This document shows, piece after piece, positions 15,124 through 22,754 of a DNA stretch of 47,804 nucleotides. This DNA is from a virus, in IMG/VR virus record IMGVR_UViG_3300003319_000041, positions 1 through 47,804 of that record. One strand, written 5' to 3'. The stretch's first letter is position 1. The number at the start of each line of letters is the position of its first letter. The notes below the pieces were generated by a model that was given only the letters and a program-made list of their open reading frames with translations, ran no database searches and was not told the origin of the DNA. Made by a program: the position numbers and the translations under genes.

Positions 15124-17601
15124 TTATGTCAGTTTTACTTTTCTAAACTCAGCATAGTTCTTTTCAGCTATCTCTAACTCGCAAGGGATTATCAGTGTAT
15201 AATCTCTCTTTAAACTACAATAAGTTCTAAAATCAATAGGAGCCTCAAAATGCCTTTTCATTAATCTAGCATAAGGCTCCCAATTACTCTCTGGAACTAG
15301 CATCTTTAGACTATCATGATCTTCTGATAACCATAATGCTTCTACATCACCATTCAATTCATCATCAATCTTAAGACCGGCTCCCTGGACTAAGTGAGCT
15401 ACCGTTCGTTGAGGAATATTAGCAAATCCCTCTTTGTATATCTCTTCGTCCATTCGTCCATTAAAGATACGTACTCCTCCAAAGGGATCGATGATTGTCC
15501 TAGTTGACTGGATACAATCAATGATATCTTGATGGAACCTACCTCTGATCTTAGGTGAAGCGGCGTGAAATAAGTCAAGCATCTGTCCAGCACGCCACTC
15601 ACTAATCGACATAGCGATATCAAACTTTTGAGCATCAGTATTAAACTCAACCATAAAACGATTTTTACCCATATTGTAATTACCGGCATGTCTTGTCTTC
15701 TTTCCACAAAATCTCTCCGGTCCGTCCTTCTCTAGGATATCTACAACTGGTATCTTTTCTGTTGTTAGTATTAGCTTATGAGTAAATCCAAATATTAAAC
15801 CTGCTGTTCTTCTGTGTATATCAACCTCATCGAATGCTTTAAGTAATTCCCAATCTTCACAGAGAACGGCTACTATTCTTGCTTCTGCTTGAGAGCTATC
15901 GGCAGATAAAATGATTTTCCCTTTGTCTGGAATAAACATTGAACGAATATCTTTGGCAAGTCTTCCATGTTTGGAAATAGTGTGAAAAGCAAGACCGATC
16001 TTTTTCGGCCTAACAGGCTTCTTAAGAATAGATGTACTGCTTCTACAAGTTTCCGTCGCTGAGATATTGAAACTGGACTTACACCTTCCGTCGTAGTCCG
16101 GACAGAAATTAATATATCTAGATTTCTGTGTCCGTATTCTCCTCTCTTCGAGGATATTGATGAGAGTTTCTTTCTTTTCTTTTGTTTTGGCATGATTTCC
16201 TAACAACGCAACAATTGTGTCTTCACTAGTAGGATTACGTTTCATTAGTTTGAACTTCATCTCTTTATAGAGAAGTTCAAACATTTGGGGATATGAATTA
16301 ACGTTTACTTCATGCCCAACTAACTCTGCTATCTTCTTGTGTGGAACTTCAGCTAACTCAGTATATTTTTTCTTTAGTTCTTTCTGCCGCTGTATGTCGG
16401 TGAGAAAGCCTACGTTCTCCATCTTTAGATAGAACTTATGCTTTCTCATCATGTAGTTGTAATAGTATTCTACTAACGGTACATTGAACCTCTCGGCCAT
16501 CTGCCGTAAATCAATCTCTTGTTCTTCATCAATTTCATGCGTAACGCAGCAATCTCTACCGTTATATTTAAGTAATTGTTCGATCTTACTTTTGCCAAGT
16601 TTAAATTCCTTTCCCTCTTCTTTATAATATGGTTCTCTTGTCCAGATACTACTTTGTACGTGGAGTCGCTTGTCTGGAAGTTCAGGGAATATGACACGAG
16701 TTTTGATGAGTGTGTCACTAATGACAGTTGGTAAATCAAATCCGATAAGTCCGAGCTTGAACTCATCATACTTAATATTCTGTCCCACCAACTTTAATCG
16801 CCTGAGTTCTTTATCTATTGTTCTCCATATTTCGTCAAGCTCATTATCACCCATATCAGTAAGTTTATGGTTACCAACATTGCGTAGTATCGGAATCGAT
16901 ATGGCGTGGTGCCTATTAAAAGCAAAGCCAATACAAACAGGAATACAATTAATAGATTCAATATCCACAGTAGCTCTATCCAATGACTTATACTTTTCGA
17001 AGAAGCGATATGAGTCAAGAGATGAATGACAAACATCTATCTGTCTCTCTGGTAAATTAATCGCTCTGGTCTTCGACTCTTCAACAGCTCTGGCAATATC
17101 ATGTTCAATCAATTTAAGATAAGTATATTCAAGTCCACCTTTTTGCTCTCCTTGATCATACCGATTAAATAATGCGGCTGGATGAATAGTAGGAACTACT
17201 TTCGTGACACCATCTTTGGCAGTGAGGATAGACCCTCTATAATTAAGAATGCCAGTAACCCCACAAACGTACTCAAGGGCAGTATCACCAATAGCGAGAA
17301 TGCATTTAGGTCTGAATTTTCTGATTTCATTTTCCCACAGTAGCTCAGCCTGCTCTTCTAAATTAACATCTATTAAATGTAATTTCTTTAGATCATTCAA
17401 CGGCGGCTGGTATTTACATACGTTAGTTAGATATACCTGATTGCGACGAATTCCAGCTTTATAAAAACATTCATTGAGTATCTCTCCTGTCGGACCTACG
17501 AACGGTATACCTTGCTCATTTTCATTCTTACCTGGAGCTTCCCCTATAGCCATTAAATCTGGCTCAAGAGGACCAATTCCTCCTACATATTTAGGTGGCA
17601 T
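15124..17601 (-). CDS. Uracil-DNA glycosylase / family A DNA polymerase fusion, 825 aa
   Basis: Replicative polymerase. Residues 1-175 are a family 4-type uracil-DNA glycosylase domain, with GEAPGKNENEQGIPFVGPTG at 20-39 and IHPAAL at 139-144. The 3'-5' exonuclease follows: D213/E215 (VDIES), D279 (GQNIKYDE), D350 (YNGRD). The polymerase has motif A D568 (SADSSQAEAR), motif B RFCGKKTRHAGNYN (630-643) and motif C H762/D763 (EDHDS). All catalytic positions look intact. The same domain fusion is known from Bacillus phage SPO1 gp31. The Cys-x2-Cys expected before the glycosylase core in Fe-S family 4 enzymes is absent. It heads the polymerase-helicase-MazG segment of the early operon. Confidence 0.9.
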   Translation of the reverse strand: MPPKYVGGIGPLEPDLMAIGEAPGKNENEQGIPFVGPTGEILNECFYKAGIRRNQVYLTNVCKYQPPLNDLKKLHLIDVNLEEQAELLWENEIRKFRPKCILAIGDTALEYVCGVTGILNYRGSILTAKDGVTKVVPTIHPAALFNRYDQGEQKGGLEYTYLKLIEHDIARAVEESKTRAINLPERQIDVCHSSLDSYRFFEKYKSLDRATVDIESINCIPVCIGFAFNRHHAISIPILRNVGNHKLTDMGDNELDEIWRTIDKELRRLKLVGQNIKYDEFKLGLIGFDLPTVISDTLIKTRVIFPELPDKRLHVQSSIWTREPYYKEEGKEFKLGKSKIEQLLKYNGRDCCVTHEIDEEQEIDLRQMAERFNVPLVEYYYNYMMRKHKFYLKMENVGFLTDIQRQKELKKKYTELAEVPHKKIAELVGHEVNVNSYPQMFELLYKEMKFKLMKRNPTSEDTIVALLGNHAKTKEKKETLINILEERRIRTQKSRYINFCPDYDGRCKSSFNISATETCRSSTSILKKPVRPKKIGLAFHTISKHGRLAKDIRSMFIPDKGKIILSADSSQAEARIVAVLCEDWELLKAFDEVDIHRRTAGLIFGFTHKLILTTEKIPVVDILEKDGPERFCGKKTRHAGNYNMGKNRFMVEFNTDAQKFDIAMSISEWRAGQMLDLFHAASPKIRGRFHQDIIDCIQSTRTIIDPFGGVRIFNGRMDEEIYKEGFANIPQRTVAHLVQGAGLKIDDELNGDVEALWLSEDHDSLKMLVPESNWEPYARLMKRHFEAPIDFRTYCSLKRDYTLIIPCELEIAEKNYAEFRKVKLT

Positions 17602-17615
17602 CTATTTTCTGCTCA

Positions 17616-17840
17616 TTAATCTGTTAAAACTTCATAATATGCAACTATCCGATTGACAAAAATAGTTTTTTCAATTTCAATATAATCTGGATGGTCTTTC
17701 CAATAATCAATATATTCTTGCTTAGTAGCTTCTCTTTTAATAATCATTGGTTGGTTAATTGCACCAGCATCCCCGTGAAGTATTGTAGTCTCCCTTTCAC
17801 CTATATCATACTTCTTAAAAGCGGCAACAATCACGCTCAT
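17616..17840 (-). CDS. Hypothetical protein, 74 aa
   Basis: The ATG at 17840 overlaps the upstream TGA (ATGA), which argues for this start rather than a longer frame opening at 17936 that would run far inside the previous gene. The product begins MSVIVAAFKKYDIGERETTI and has an acidic aromatic middle (QEYIDYWKDHPDYIEIEKTI). It is a small alpha-beta protein of unknown function, translationally coupled to the capsid-like mini protein and lying just before the polymerase. Confidence 0.65.
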   Translation of the reverse strand: MSVIVAAFKKYDIGERETTILHGDAGAINQPMIIKREATKQEYIDYWKDHPDYIEIEKTIFVNRIVAYYEVLTD

Positions 17841-18166
17841 CTTACCTTCGTTACAAGATAACAAATCATAGTCGACGCTACTCCTCCAGATGCACTTCTT
17901 ACCATAAACATTTTCATTCCATCTGTTTCGTACCATTCAACATGATCTGGTAAATTAGCACCCATCATGACTAATTCAATTGCCTTTCTAGCCCCAGACC
18001 TGAACTCAAATGCATACTTGTATGGAAGTCTTGAATTGTTAAGTTTAAATAACTCTTCTAGAATGTGAGCTACGTGTGGAAGAATTATTGATAACTCAAC
18101 TGCTTCTACTAAATTACCCCTACCTAAATCTCCACCGTTTGGATCGAATTGAATTGATTGATTCAC
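17837..18166 (-). CDS. Miniature major-capsid-like protein, 109 aa
   Basis: GTG start at 18166, overlapping the upstream TGA (GTGA). Residues 7-17 (FDPNGGDLGRG) are identical to residues 62-72 of this phage's major capsid protein (38552-39799). Residues 79-105 align without gaps to capsid residues 364-390 with 15 of 27 identical, including ASGGVA. In the two identical blocks 12 of 17 codons differ synonymously, so this is not a recent copy or assembly artefact. The 61 residues between the blocks replace 291 capsid residues and show no clear match. It is co-transcribed with replication genes, not with the head genes. A capsid-domain paralogue or mimic is the inference. Function unknown. Confidence 0.85.
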   Translation of the reverse strand: MNQSIQFDPNGGDLGRGNLVEAVELSIILPHVAHILEELFKLNNSRLPYKYAFEFRSGARKAIELVMMGANLPDHVEWYETDGMKMFMVRSASGGVASTMICYLVTKVR

Positions 18167-18438
18167 AACTCAAGCTCCTGCGTTCTTATCTCTCTCTTCC
18201 TAGCTCTTACGAAGCTAAGAGCATCTCTCATACTTCCAAATCTTCTTAATTGCTTCTCATGAGTTTTTAACCAAGATGCAATTAAAAGGTCTTGTGATAC
18301 TGAGCCAATTGAACGTTGTAATGCTTCAGCCGTTTTCTGAACGGTCCAGCTAGGCTCAGATTTTAATTGAAAAACGTGAAACTTATGTATCTCAATACAT
18401 CTATTGATCCAATGCTCTTTCACTGGAGGTTGTTTCAT
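18163..18438 (-). CDS. Helix-turn-helix DNA-binding protein, 91 aa
   Basis: All-helical. Residues about 31-55 (WTVQKTAEALQRSIGSVSQD) form a typical helix-turn-helix with the recognition helix around SIGSVSQDLLIA, followed by a basic C terminus (RDALSFVRARKREIRTQELE). Likely a small transcription regulator or origin-binding factor. It is coupled by overlapping start/stop codons to a topoisomerase-zinc-finger protein upstream and the capsid-like mini protein downstream. Confidence 0.65.
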   Translation of the reverse strand: MKQPPVKEHWINRCIEIHKFHVFQLKSEPSWTVQKTAEALQRSIGSVSQDLLIASWLKTHEKQLRRFGSMRDALSFVRARKREIRTQELEL

Positions 18439-18863
18439 CCATTTGGTCCTGACTCATTCCACGGCTCTCTCCTCTTATTAAAGGAGAAACCGTCCTGCTG
18501 AGAGACTTCCTGCCGATTACTTTGTTCTTCTCTCTCAGCTCTGCTTAGTCCATTTGAATCTCTAGTACCTTTGCAGTTTGGATATTTTCTACAGCCATAG
18601 AAAATATCACCATTTGTTTTATTTCTACGTTGAATCATATCTCCATTACACTCAGGACACTTAAGATTATCTACATTTGTAACCTTAAGATTTAGAAGAT
18701 CACATAAATATTCTTTAAGAGACTCTCTCATATTAGAGAGAATCATATCTGATGCCATACTCATCTGGTCATAACCTTTAGACTTAGCTATTTCTACATG
18801 AATAATAGATCTAATAAAATCTTCTAGTTGAGAAATTAGAGTGTCAACCTGATCAATTCTCAT
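18435..18863 (-). CDS. Topoisomerase-type zinc finger protein, 142 aa
   Basis: Residues about 69-102 (CPECNGDMIQRRNKTNGDIF, then YGCRKYPNCKGT) are a classic C4 finger of bacterial topoisomerase I C-termini, which binds single-stranded DNA. It is flanked by a helical N-terminal half and a polar Gln/Arg-rich tail. No topoisomerase catalytic domain is attached, so it is a stand-alone ssDNA-binding module, plausible near the replication genes. Confidence 0.75.
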   Translation of the reverse strand: MRIDQVDTLISQLEDFIRSIIHVEIAKSKGYDQMSMASDMILSNMRESLKEYLCDLLNLKVTNVDNLKCPECNGDMIQRRNKTNGDIFYGCRKYPNCKGTRDSNGLSRAEREEQSNRQEVSQQDGFSFNKRREPWNESGPNG

Positions 18864-19051
18864 ATTACCTTCCTCTCGAAATAAGCATCGAGAGCACGCT
18901 TAACTTCGGCTGCTTCGATTGGTGTGAGTGCAAGCTCTTGAATTTGTTTATCAAATATCATCATAAAAGCACCATCAGAGCGAATTGCTAATGTGATGCT
19001 GATCTGACCTTGATTGCTAATTGCTGGTTGATTGCTTATTTTTTCAGGCAT
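18860..19051 (-). CDS. Small hypothetical protein, 63 aa
   Basis: Begins MPEKISNQPAISNQGQISIT and ends with a helix (LTPIEAAEVKRALDAYFERK). It has a clear CGGAGAAATAATG start context. The start lies directly downstream of a 14-nt inverted repeat (19064-19140), which may control its translation. Function unknown. Confidence 0.6.
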   Translation of the reverse strand: MPEKISNQPAISNQGQISITLAIRSDGAFMMIFDKQIQELALTPIEAAEVKRALDAYFERKVI

Positions 19052-19063
19052 TATTTCTCCGGA

Positions 19064-19140
19064 CTTGAAGCTAGTGGTTCATCCAATTAAAACGTGGGGA
19101 GTCAATCACAGAGATAATCAGAATTCCCACTAGCCTCAAG
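19064..19140 (-). promoter_or_regulatory. Hairpin leader before the 63-aa gene
   Basis: Arms 19064-19077 and 19127-19140 pair over 14 positions with one mismatch (minus-strand arms CTTGAGGCTAGTGG and CCACTAGCTTCAAG) around a 49-nt loop. The SD (CGGAG) starts two bases after the second arm. Within the loop, TCCCCAC could instead pair with GTGGGA of the first arm, giving two exclusive folds. It lies between the 71-aa and 63-aa genes and looks like a translational or transcriptional control element. Confidence 0.5.
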
Positions 19141-19148
19141 ATTAATGA

Positions 19149-19364
19149 CTAGGATTTATCGTTAACTTCTTCTTTATCTTCTTCAACTGTTAAATCAGAT
19201 ATTTCAGATGGTACTGATTCTAGTTGACTCTTAGCTCTTACTATCTTATCATGCACATCTTCTGCTGAAGATGAGATTTCATCCAATAAATTATATGCTT
19301 CAGTATTTGCTTCGAGAATACGTTCCAATTCTTTCTTGTTGACTTTAATGAATTCGTCACTCAT
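19149..19364 (-). CDS. Small acidic coiled-coil protein, 71 aa
   Basis: Helical, Glu/Ser/Asp-rich (KKELERILEANTEAYNLLDE, then EISSSAEDVHDKIVRAKSQL) with an acidic tail (VEEDKEEVNDKS). Starts by ATGA overlap with the gene above. It is followed by a 97-nt intergenic hairpin region. No family recognised. It could be a small inhibitor or partner protein. Confidence 0.55.
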   Translation of the reverse strand: MSDEFIKVNKKELERILEANTEAYNLLDEISSSAEDVHDKIVRAKSQLESVPSEISDLTVEEDKEEVNDKS

Positions 19365-19672
19365 GAGACTTCACTCTGAGGATCATTAAAGACAACTGCC
19401 TTAATAGCCCACATGGCAGTCTGTTCATTATTAGTAATTGCAATAGAACGCTGACGACTATCAGGACAAACTTCCTTAATAAGAGCTTCAACCTCGGAGA
19501 ACTTCTCTCTGAGTTTATTAATTTTATCTAGACCATCACTACTTGGCTTATGGTAAGCGTATGGTTTGTCGATTGGCATATGTCTCCTATCTATTCCTAG
19601 CCACTGGAATGAGGATACTTCTTCGTGGTACAAATATCCCCACTGCTGAAGTTCCTCATTCCAGATTGGCAT
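19361..19672 (-). CDS. Hypothetical protein, 103 aa
   Basis: Begins MPIWNEELQQWGYLYHEEVS; an aromatic N-terminal half is followed by a helical segment (KINKLREKFSEVEALIKEVC) and a final alpha-beta part. Lies 6 nt after the DUF669-like gene in the same operon. No known family recognised. Confidence 0.55.
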   Translation of the reverse strand: MPIWNEELQQWGYLYHEEVSSFQWLGIDRRHMPIDKPYAYHKPSSDGLDKINKLREKFSEVEALIKEVCPDSRQRSIAITNNEQTAMWAIKAVVFNDPQSEVS

Positions 19673-19678
19673 TGTTAA

Positions 19679-20059
19679 CTACTGCATCGGACGAAAGTCA
19701 ACAAGGTCATTGAATTCGTTGCCCTTGTTGCTCTTGCCACGCTTGATATATCCCTGAACCTTATGGCCGATAGTCTGGCGGAAAAGTTCAGTACTCAATT
19801 CATATCCCTTAACAGGATCAAATGGAAAGTTGAGAGCTTTCCACAGAGATTTACCAAAACCCAATGCTTTCTCATTAAACAACTTACGTGGTGAAACACC
19901 CTTTGACGGGCCATCAATAATCTTAAAGAGAAAAATACAATTAGTTGATCCATCAGTATCGGCTTCCTCTTCCTTGTAATCGACGATTTCAAGAGGAAAC
20001 CAGCCGGGCTCTACCAGATCACCCTTCTTAAGATCATCTGGTGTGAGGATTTGTCTCAT
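19679..20059 (-). CDS. DUF669-like single-stranded DNA-binding protein, 126 aa
   Basis: Short OB-fold-like protein: the PGWFPLEIVDYKEEEAD start, a central NCIFLFKIIDGPSKG, and a C-terminal FRQTIGHKVQGYIKRGKSNK followed by GNEFNDLVDF match the DUF669 group often found next to phage recombinases. The start has AAGGA at -12. The position directly downstream of a Sak4-like ATPase supports an SSB role in recombination-dependent replication. Confidence 0.7.
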   Translation of the reverse strand: MRQILTPDDLKKGDLVEPGWFPLEIVDYKEEEADTDGSTNCIFLFKIIDGPSKGVSPRKLFNEKALGFGKSLWKALNFPFDPVKGYELSTELFRQTIGHKVQGYIKRGKSNKGNEFNDLVDFRPMQ

Positions 20060-20071
20060 TCTTCAGTCCTT

Positions 20072-20971
20072 TTACGTTTTCCACTGTGTTGGTTTATCGA
20101 ATGGATTAACTGATGAATTTAATGCTTTCTCTTCGTTAGCCTTCTCTACTTCATTCTTTAACTCCTCTCGCATAAGTTTAATTTCATTAAGCCAAACATC
20201 GTAAAAGGCTCTTCCAGTAATATTGAACTCACCTTTCAGACCCATGTTTGACTTAGCAAAGTCATCACCTAATGCTTCAGTAGAAACTTTGTATAGGATA
20301 GAAGATTTACCTACACTAGGATCCCAATTAGATTCTTTAGAGAAGTGATAAATCTCAGAGAAGTTTCCTGGTACAATACCAGCTACTTTGCTACCATATG
20401 TAACAATAGGGTTAGCCTTAGTAACCTTAATCGATGAACCGGAACCTTCTATTTTAATTGATGGAACAGGATGGCAGGTCCAAATAATATGACATGGCAG
20501 TGATTTACATATGTCTAATGCTTGTGTGACAAGAGAAGTTTCAATCTTATACTCATCAAATCCCGGCATAATTTCACTGCCGTCTTCGGCAACTTCTCTT
20601 GGACCTTTACCTTTTGCTTTGGGTTTAAATCCTAATGACCAGTTAACAGCGGCACTGGTCATATTAGTGACTGAATCAACAACAACGGCTGAATATCTAC
20701 AGTCCTTGGCAAGCCTGAATAACTTATTCAAGAACTCATTTGCGTTATGCGAATTATAAATATCTATTTCAATATTCTCTAGTAGCTCTGGACGTCTTAA
20801 TACTTTGTAAAAGAAATGATAAAGTTCTACTGGTTTTTTCTTATCCCAATAAGCCAACCAAACAGGACCACCAATAGCAAATGTTACCGCTGCTAGAGTT
20901 TTGCCATGTCCGAATGGACCTTTTAATAATAAACTAGATTGACTTTCTAAGATTAGTTCACTCGCTTTCAT
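20072..20971 (-). CDS. Sak4-like RecA-family ATPase, 299 aa
   Basis: Walker A GPFGHGKT at residues 18-25 close to the N terminus, Walker B VVVDS at 96-100 and a downstream CHIIWTCHPVPSIK strand. The length and the absence of RecA N- and C-terminal domains match phage Sak4 single-strand annealing/recombination ATPases. The C terminus is a charged helix. Between it and the Fe-S nuclease are two zinc-ribbon genes, and the SSB-like gene follows, giving a complete recombination cassette. Confidence 0.75.
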   Translation of the reverse strand: MKASELILESQSSLLLKGPFGHGKTLAAVTFAIGGPVWLAYWDKKKPVELYHFFYKVLRRPELLENIEIDIYNSHNANEFLNKLFRLAKDCRYSAVVVDSVTNMTSAAVNWSLGFKPKAKGKGPREVAEDGSEIMPGFDEYKIETSLVTQALDICKSLPCHIIWTCHPVPSIKIEGSGSSIKVTKANPIVTYGSKVAGIVPGNFSEIYHFSKESNWDPSVGKSSILYKVSTEALGDDFAKSNMGLKGEFNITGRAFYDVWLNEIKLMREELKNEVEKANEEKALNSSVNPFDKPTQWKT

Positions 20972-21090
20972 AATCTAAGCCCACCACCAATCCAACCACA
21001 GTCAGTGCAACGTTTACATATTCTTCCAGATTCAACTCGAACAATTGTATTTTTATGTTTGCACCTGGGTTGGCTAGATGTCTTCTTCAC
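20968..21090 (-). CDS. Small zinc-ribbon protein, about 40 aa
   Basis: The coding part is KTSSQPRCKHKNTIVRVESG, then RICKRCTDCGWIGGG, with Cys/His ligands C-x-H and C-x2-C-x2-C. GTG at 21090 is a plausible start, overlapping the end of the gene above by 17 nt. The same frame stays open to 21207, but that part lies inside the upstream gene and is poly-Leu nonsense. Start uncertain. It couples to the Sak4-like gene by ATGA. Confidence 0.5.
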   Translation of the reverse strand: MKKTSSQPRCKHKNTIVRVESGRICKRCTDCGWIGGGLRL

Positions 21091-21436
21091 TGACTGGACT
21101 CGTAACGCCTGTGAGGCGTGACTGTAAATCTTCAATAGTATTTGTAGCAAGGTCTGTAAGAATTTTATTAGACGCTTTCCTAACGTAGCGAGTTTCACCA
21201 TTTTCATCCTTTATCTTCACCTTGCCGCACTTATCACAGTGAGGTTTAGCTAACTTAATGGAGTACTCACTAAGAATAAACTCATCTCCACAAATATTGC
21301 AAATACTTCTCTTCCCTAAAGCTAGTGGTACATCTATTTTATAGTGACAATCTGGCAATGTACAAAAGTACACAGAGTTACCAGATGGATACTTATGTCG
21401 TCTTAGTTTATGAGTGTGGCTCGATTGCTTTGGCAT
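21074..21436 (-). CDS. Multi zinc-ribbon protein, 120 aa
   Basis: Contains three cysteine sets: CTLPDC near residue 25, CNIC near 45 and CDKC near 67, each in short beta-hairpin contexts, followed by a helical C terminus (ASNKILTDLATNTIEDLQSR). It probably binds nucleic acid. It overlaps the nuclease gene upstream by 29 nt and shares the recombination cassette with it. Confidence 0.65.
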   Translation of the reverse strand: MPKQSSHTHKLRRHKYPSGNSVYFCTLPDCHYKIDVPLALGKRSICNICGDEFILSEYSIKLAKPHCDKCGKVKIKDENGETRYVRKASNKILTDLATNTIEDLQSRLTGVTSPVSEEDI

Positions 21437-22337
21437 TTTCTAAATCTCTCTTTTTCTTTTCTTCCTCCACACGGTCAGTAGATTTCATCATTGCCCTGGT
21501 AACATCCCAAACTTCCTGCTGAACATACTCACTACTAATCTTCCAATTTTTAGCTGGTATACCAGAGCTATCACAGATACCATAATATTCACATTGTCTA
21601 TTAGACTTATCACATGATGTTTCGTTCATCGGCCACACATTATCAGCCACACACGGCAGATAATGATTCAAAATCACTTTAATTACATTTTCCTTCCACT
21701 CTTCTATATAAATAGGATCATATGTTAACATTGGCCTGAGAAACTTCTCGTGTGGCTTTAGTGTCTTCTGAAAACCAATCTTGTCAACTGTGAGATAATT
21801 ACTTTCAGTAGCCCAGCAATAACACTTGAATTGGTTGACCATCCTGCCGAGATTATAGCTCCGGTCATAACTCTTATGGTCAACCGGCATGTTGACATAT
21901 TTGTTATCAGTTGTAACTAAGTCTATTTTACCGGCTAAATAAATGCGAACATTATCATCCTCATATAGTAACTTCATGAATGGTTGTTCAACGGCTACAA
22001 TTTCATAACCTTGATCAGCAACTCTCCAATAATCAAAATATTCTTCCATTACATCAACAACTCTGCTAATAGTATCAGTGTCAAGGTCAGTAGAAATTAC
22101 TCCAGCCTCACGAACTTTAGAGAGTGCCAAGTTAACGGCACTATCATAGGGCTTATGTTCCTTCAAGGCTTGATAATAAACTTCACATGCTATGTGAACG
22201 AGAGAACCTCTGTCGAGTCTATCTGACTTTGGTCCTGCGAGTCCGATGTTTAGATTATGTCTAAAGTTATATCTTGCTTCACAGAGGCGAAACAAGTCAT
22301 ACTTTGACATGTCGAAAACAATGTTAACTTTACTCAT
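21408..22337 (-). CDS. PD-(D/E)XK nuclease with Fe-S-type cysteines, 309 aa
   Basis: RecB/Cas4-type exonuclease. Visible are RGSLVH (43-48), E117, GKIDL with D139, the catalytic PVDHKSYD with D153 and K155, and a Q169 (NQF) motif. Four cysteines, C19 near the N terminus and C242, C249 and C255 (SCDKSNRQCEYYGIC) near the C terminus, are placed like the 4Fe-4S ligands of AddB/Cas4 nucleases. It would resect DNA ends for the Sak4/SSB pair. There are no CRISPR features in the window, so it is a phage recombination enzyme rather than an adaptation protein. Confidence 0.85.
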   Translation of the reverse strand: MSKVNIVFDMSKYDLFRLCEARYNFRHNLNIGLAGPKSDRLDRGSLVHIACEVYYQALKEHKPYDSAVNLALSKVREAGVISTDLDTDTISRVVDVMEEYFDYWRVADQGYEIVAVEQPFMKLLYEDDNVRIYLAGKIDLVTTDNKYVNMPVDHKSYDRSYNLGRMVNQFKCYCWATESNYLTVDKIGFQKTLKPHEKFLRPMLTYDPIYIEEWKENVIKVILNHYLPCVADNVWPMNETSCDKSNRQCEYYGICDSSGIPAKNWKISSEYVQQEVWDVTRAMMKSTDRVEEEKKKRDLENAKAIEPHS

Positions 22338-22567
22338 GATTTATCCTTTGGATGATACTTTCTCCAATTAACTGCATCTACTCTTTTTGCTTCTGCCACT
22401 TCACCTTGAAATTTAGTTCTTTTAATTCCGGTAATACGGTTTGATAACTCTAGAGCACAAATGCCACAGATTGATTTTGTGTAGCCACCATCTATAAACA
22501 TCTGATCTAAATACTCATCTGGATAATTCCATTTGCATTCTGCACATCTAGTCATTTTTATTGCCAA
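22334..22567 (-). CDS. Small zinc-ribbon protein, 77 aa
   Basis: CAEC near residue 8 and CGIC near 35 form a four-cysteine zinc site, followed by a basic helical end (EAKRVDAVNWRKYHPKDKS). It overlaps the next upstream gene by 20 nt; that gene has the same architecture and may be a diverged relative. Function unknown, probably nucleic-acid or protein binding. Confidence 0.6.
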   Translation of the reverse strand: MAIKMTRCAECKWNYPDEYLDQMFIDGGYTKSICGICALELSNRITGIKRTKFQGEVAEAKRVDAVNWRKYHPKDKS

Positions 22568-22754
22568 CGACTTTGGGGTCAGGTTTAGTCAAATCAATAA
22601 CTAATCTCCAACAATATCCACATAAGTCTCTCTTGTATGTAGAATCACTTTGTAATTCACCTCTATAATCAGTGTGAGGTGCCACAAGTGAATATAAATT
22701 ATCTTTTTCTGTAAATTCGCGATGACATTTGTCACAACGGTAAATGGTAGCCAT
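22548..22754 (-). CDS. Small zinc-ribbon protein, 68 aa
   Basis: MATIYRCDKCHREFTEKDNL at the start and RDLCGYCWRLVIDL near the end give two C-x2-C pairs about 35 residues apart. It is the same layout as the next gene (22334-22567). It starts one base after, or overlapping, the upstream stop. Function unknown. Confidence 0.6.
   Translation of the reverse strand: MATIYRCDKCHREFTEKDNLYSLVAPHTDYRGELQSDSTYKRDLCGYCWRLVIDLTKPDPKVVGNKND

Noticed and set aside
20968-21207. 79-codon version of the small zinc-ribbon gene
   Set aside because: Its first 39 residues are a Leu/Lys-rich reading of the upstream gene in another frame. Only the cysteine-containing end after about 21090 looks real.
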